Below are positions 4,367 through 5,572 of a stretch of 5,572 bases of DNA, piece by piece. The stretch comes from Prevotella sp. (GTDB lineage: Bacteria > Bacteroidota > Bacteroidia > Bacteroidales > Bacteroidaceae), in the NCBI GenBank assembly GCA_024681875.1, contig JAILAA010000172.1:1-5572 (forward strand), in the 5' to 3' direction. A model generated the notes under the pieces. It searched no databases. It worked only from the letters and a program-made list of their open reading frames with translations, and was not told the DNA's origin. The translations under genes were made by a program, and so were the position numbers. Within the stretch, counting starts at the first letter, position 1; each line of letters starts with the position of its first letter.

Positions 4367-5497
4367 TCACTTTAACAGGTGGTAGCAGCCGCCTGCCAGT
4401 GGGCGCACAACGCCCTTCATCTCTAATTGGAAGAGCTGGGCTGTGAGACTGCCTATGGGAATATTGGTCTTAATGGAAAGCAAGTTCATCTGCAAGTCGC
4501 CTGCCTCGTCAAGCGCCTTCACGATGGTTTGCTCCTCTTCGTTCAAAGACGGGAAACAGCTGCGCTCGATGCCCTGGCTCTTTGCCTGTTGCAGCAGGCT
4601 CACACTTTGCCATCCCATCGCCTTCATCAAGTCTTCGGCACTGGTAATGAGCTGAGCGCCGTTGTCGCGGATAAGGCAGTTGCAGCCCTCGCTGGTCTTG
4701 GCACCGATGGCTCCGGGGAAGGCGAAGACGTTGCGATTGTAGTCCTGTGCGATGCTGCAGGTGATGAGACCGCCGCCCTTGGCTGCGCTCTCTACGAGAA
4801 CTGTGGCATCGCACAGGCCGGCTACGATGCGGTTGCGGCGCACGAAGTTCATCTTATCGACATGCGACTCCGACATGTACTCCGTCAAAAGACCTCCCTG
4901 CGTCAGCATCTGCTTCGCCGTTTCACGATGTGCAGGCGGATACAGCTCGTCCAGTCCATGCGCCAGCACAGCCACAGTATCGAAGCCGCTCGCAAGGGCG
5001 TTGCGGTGGGCACAGATGTCGATGCCGTAGGCTAAGCCGCTGACGATGAGTACCTCTGGACAGAGCTGTCTGAGCGATACCATGAAATTGCGGATGAGGT
5101 CCTGGCCGTAAATAGTGCAGCGCCGTGTGCCCACCATATTGATGATATGTGCGCGGTTGAGGTTGGCCGTACCTATATAATAGAGAATGATGGGCGCGTC
5201 GGGACATTCCATGAGGCGGGTGGGATAGTGCTCATCGCCGTAGCACAGCACCTGTATGTGGTGTTTCGAAATGAACTCCATCTCCTGGGCAGCGCGTGTC
5301 AGTGGCAGGCTCCAGTCTTTCAGCGCTACAGCCAGTCGCTTCGAGCAGTCGGGCAAAACGTCACGTATGTCGTTGCGGTGCTCATAGACGGCCTGTCCGC
5401 TGCCCAGCTCCTGATAGAGCTGCAGCGCCGTCTGGAAGTTGAAGCCAGTCATCCGCGTCAGCGCAATCGTGTAGAAAATCTGCTGTTCGCTCATCAT
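4367..5497 (-). CDS. dprA: DNA processing protein DprA (Smf)
   Basis: A 376-residue DprA/Smf protein, which in natural transformation binds incoming single-stranded DNA, protects it and loads RecA. Residues about 1-65 form the helical N-terminal region. About 80-290 is the Rossmann-like DprA core with the usual blocks: YPTRLMECPDAP (91-102), MVGTRR (121-126), VSGLAYGIDICAHRNAL (152-168), VAVLAHGLDELYPPAHR (175-191), FVRRNRIVAGL (218-228), VESAAKGGGLITCSIA (235-250), FAFPGAIG (258-265) and SEGCNCLIRDNGAQLI (269-284). About 317-373 looks like the C-terminal winged-helix domain. Length is typical and the frame intact. Two adjacent ATGs (5497 and 5494) are possible starts. The gene begins 3 bp after the upstream stop and ends 6 bp before queH, so it is in an operon. 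DprA occurs in many bacteria not known to be competent, so competence is not implied. Confidence 0.97.
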   Translation of the reverse strand: MMSEQQIFYTIALTRMTGFNFQTALQLYQELGSGQAVYEHRNDIRDVLPDCSKRLAVALKDWSLPLTRAAQEMEFISKHHIQVLCYGDEHYPTRLMECPDAPIILYYIGTANLNRAHIINMVGTRRCTIYGQDLIRNFMVSLRQLCPEVLIVSGLAYGIDICAHRNALASGFDTVAVLAHGLDELYPPAHRETAKQMLTQGGLLTEYMSESHVDKMNFVRRNRIVAGLCDATVLVESAAKGGGLITCSIAQDYNRNVFAFPGAIGAKTSEGCNCLIRDNGAQLITSAEDLMKAMGWQSVSLLQQAKSQGIERSCFPSLNEEEQTIVKALDEAGDLQMNLLSIKTNIPIGSLTAQLFQLEMKGVVRPLAGGCYHLLK

Positions 5498-5500
5498 TCT

Positions 5501-5572
5501 TTATTTTGCCTCAATGTATTTTTCGAAGGCGTGGTCATAGTCGGGGCTGTTGCCTAAGCGTCCGTTGACGAG
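5501..5572 (-). CDS. C-terminal end of an unidentified protein (cut by window edge)
   Basis: The minus-strand frame from the window edge is open for 23 codons and ends at TAA (5503-5501), 3 bp before the dprA start. The tail begins LVNGRLGNSPDYDHAF and ends EKYIEAK. Tight spacing and ordinary codon use suggest a real gene in one operon with dprA. The fragment is too short for me to name a family; a thioesterase next to dprA would fit some Bacteroidales gene orders I remember, but the residues do not confirm it. Confidence 0.55.
   Translation of the reverse strand, partial: LVNGRLGNSPDYDHAFEKYIEAK

Noticed and set aside
338..5557. Other plus- and minus-strand open frames inside GH26, esterase, queH and dprA
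   Set aside because: They are antisense or shifted shadows of GC-rich coding genes, with arginine/serine/histidine-rich or low-complexity translations and no recognisable domain.

Overview
The window looks like a chromosomal stretch from a gut or rumen Bacteroidales, most likely Prevotella/Segatella-like. The reasons are a GH130_1 mannosylglucose phosphorylase next to a lipoprotein GH26 mannanase (the Bacteroides fragilis type of mannan pathway), the sequence style of DprA and QueH, weak Shine-Dalgarno sites, and degenerate 7-8 nt tandem repeats at gene edges. Every gene I can support is on the minus strand, so transcription runs from high to low coordinates.

Layout in transcription order: the last 23 codons of an unidentified gene (5572-5501); dprA (5497-4367); queH (4360-3767); a secreted CE7-like acetyl esterase (3753-2362); a region without coding sequence (2361-2067) that holds a heptamer tandem array and three tandem double-hairpin repeats; a small HUH/Y1 transposase of the IS200-like, REP-associated type (2066-1611); two more double-hairpin repeats in the opposite orientation (1610-1519); a lipoprotein GH26 beta-mannanase (1458-334); and the N-terminal 95 codons of a GH130 mannosylglucose phosphorylase (285-1), cut by the window edge.

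Two functional blocks meet here. The unknown gene, dprA and queH are packed with 3-6 bp gaps and form a housekeeping cluster (DNA uptake/recombination and queuosine tRNA modification). The esterase follows queH after 13 bp and may be read from the same transcript. GH26 and GH130 form a mannan-use block: surface mannanase, then phosphorolysis of mannosylglucose to glucose and mannose-1-phosphate. The epimerase and transporter expected for this pathway are not visible and could lie beyond position 1.

The most interesting element is the transposase locus. The gene is bracketed tightly (0 bp at its 3' end, 16 bp at its 5' end) by inverted groups of a compound repeat: hairpin CCCGAAGGG core, linker GACRGAAYACAGG, hairpin CAGGGG...CCCCTG. 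Stem changes between the two sides are compensatory. This is the architecture of a REP/RAYT system. A related-looking palindromic element sits in frame inside the esterase gene, and a four-copy heptamer encodes the core of the mannanase signal peptide, where slippage would switch the gene off.
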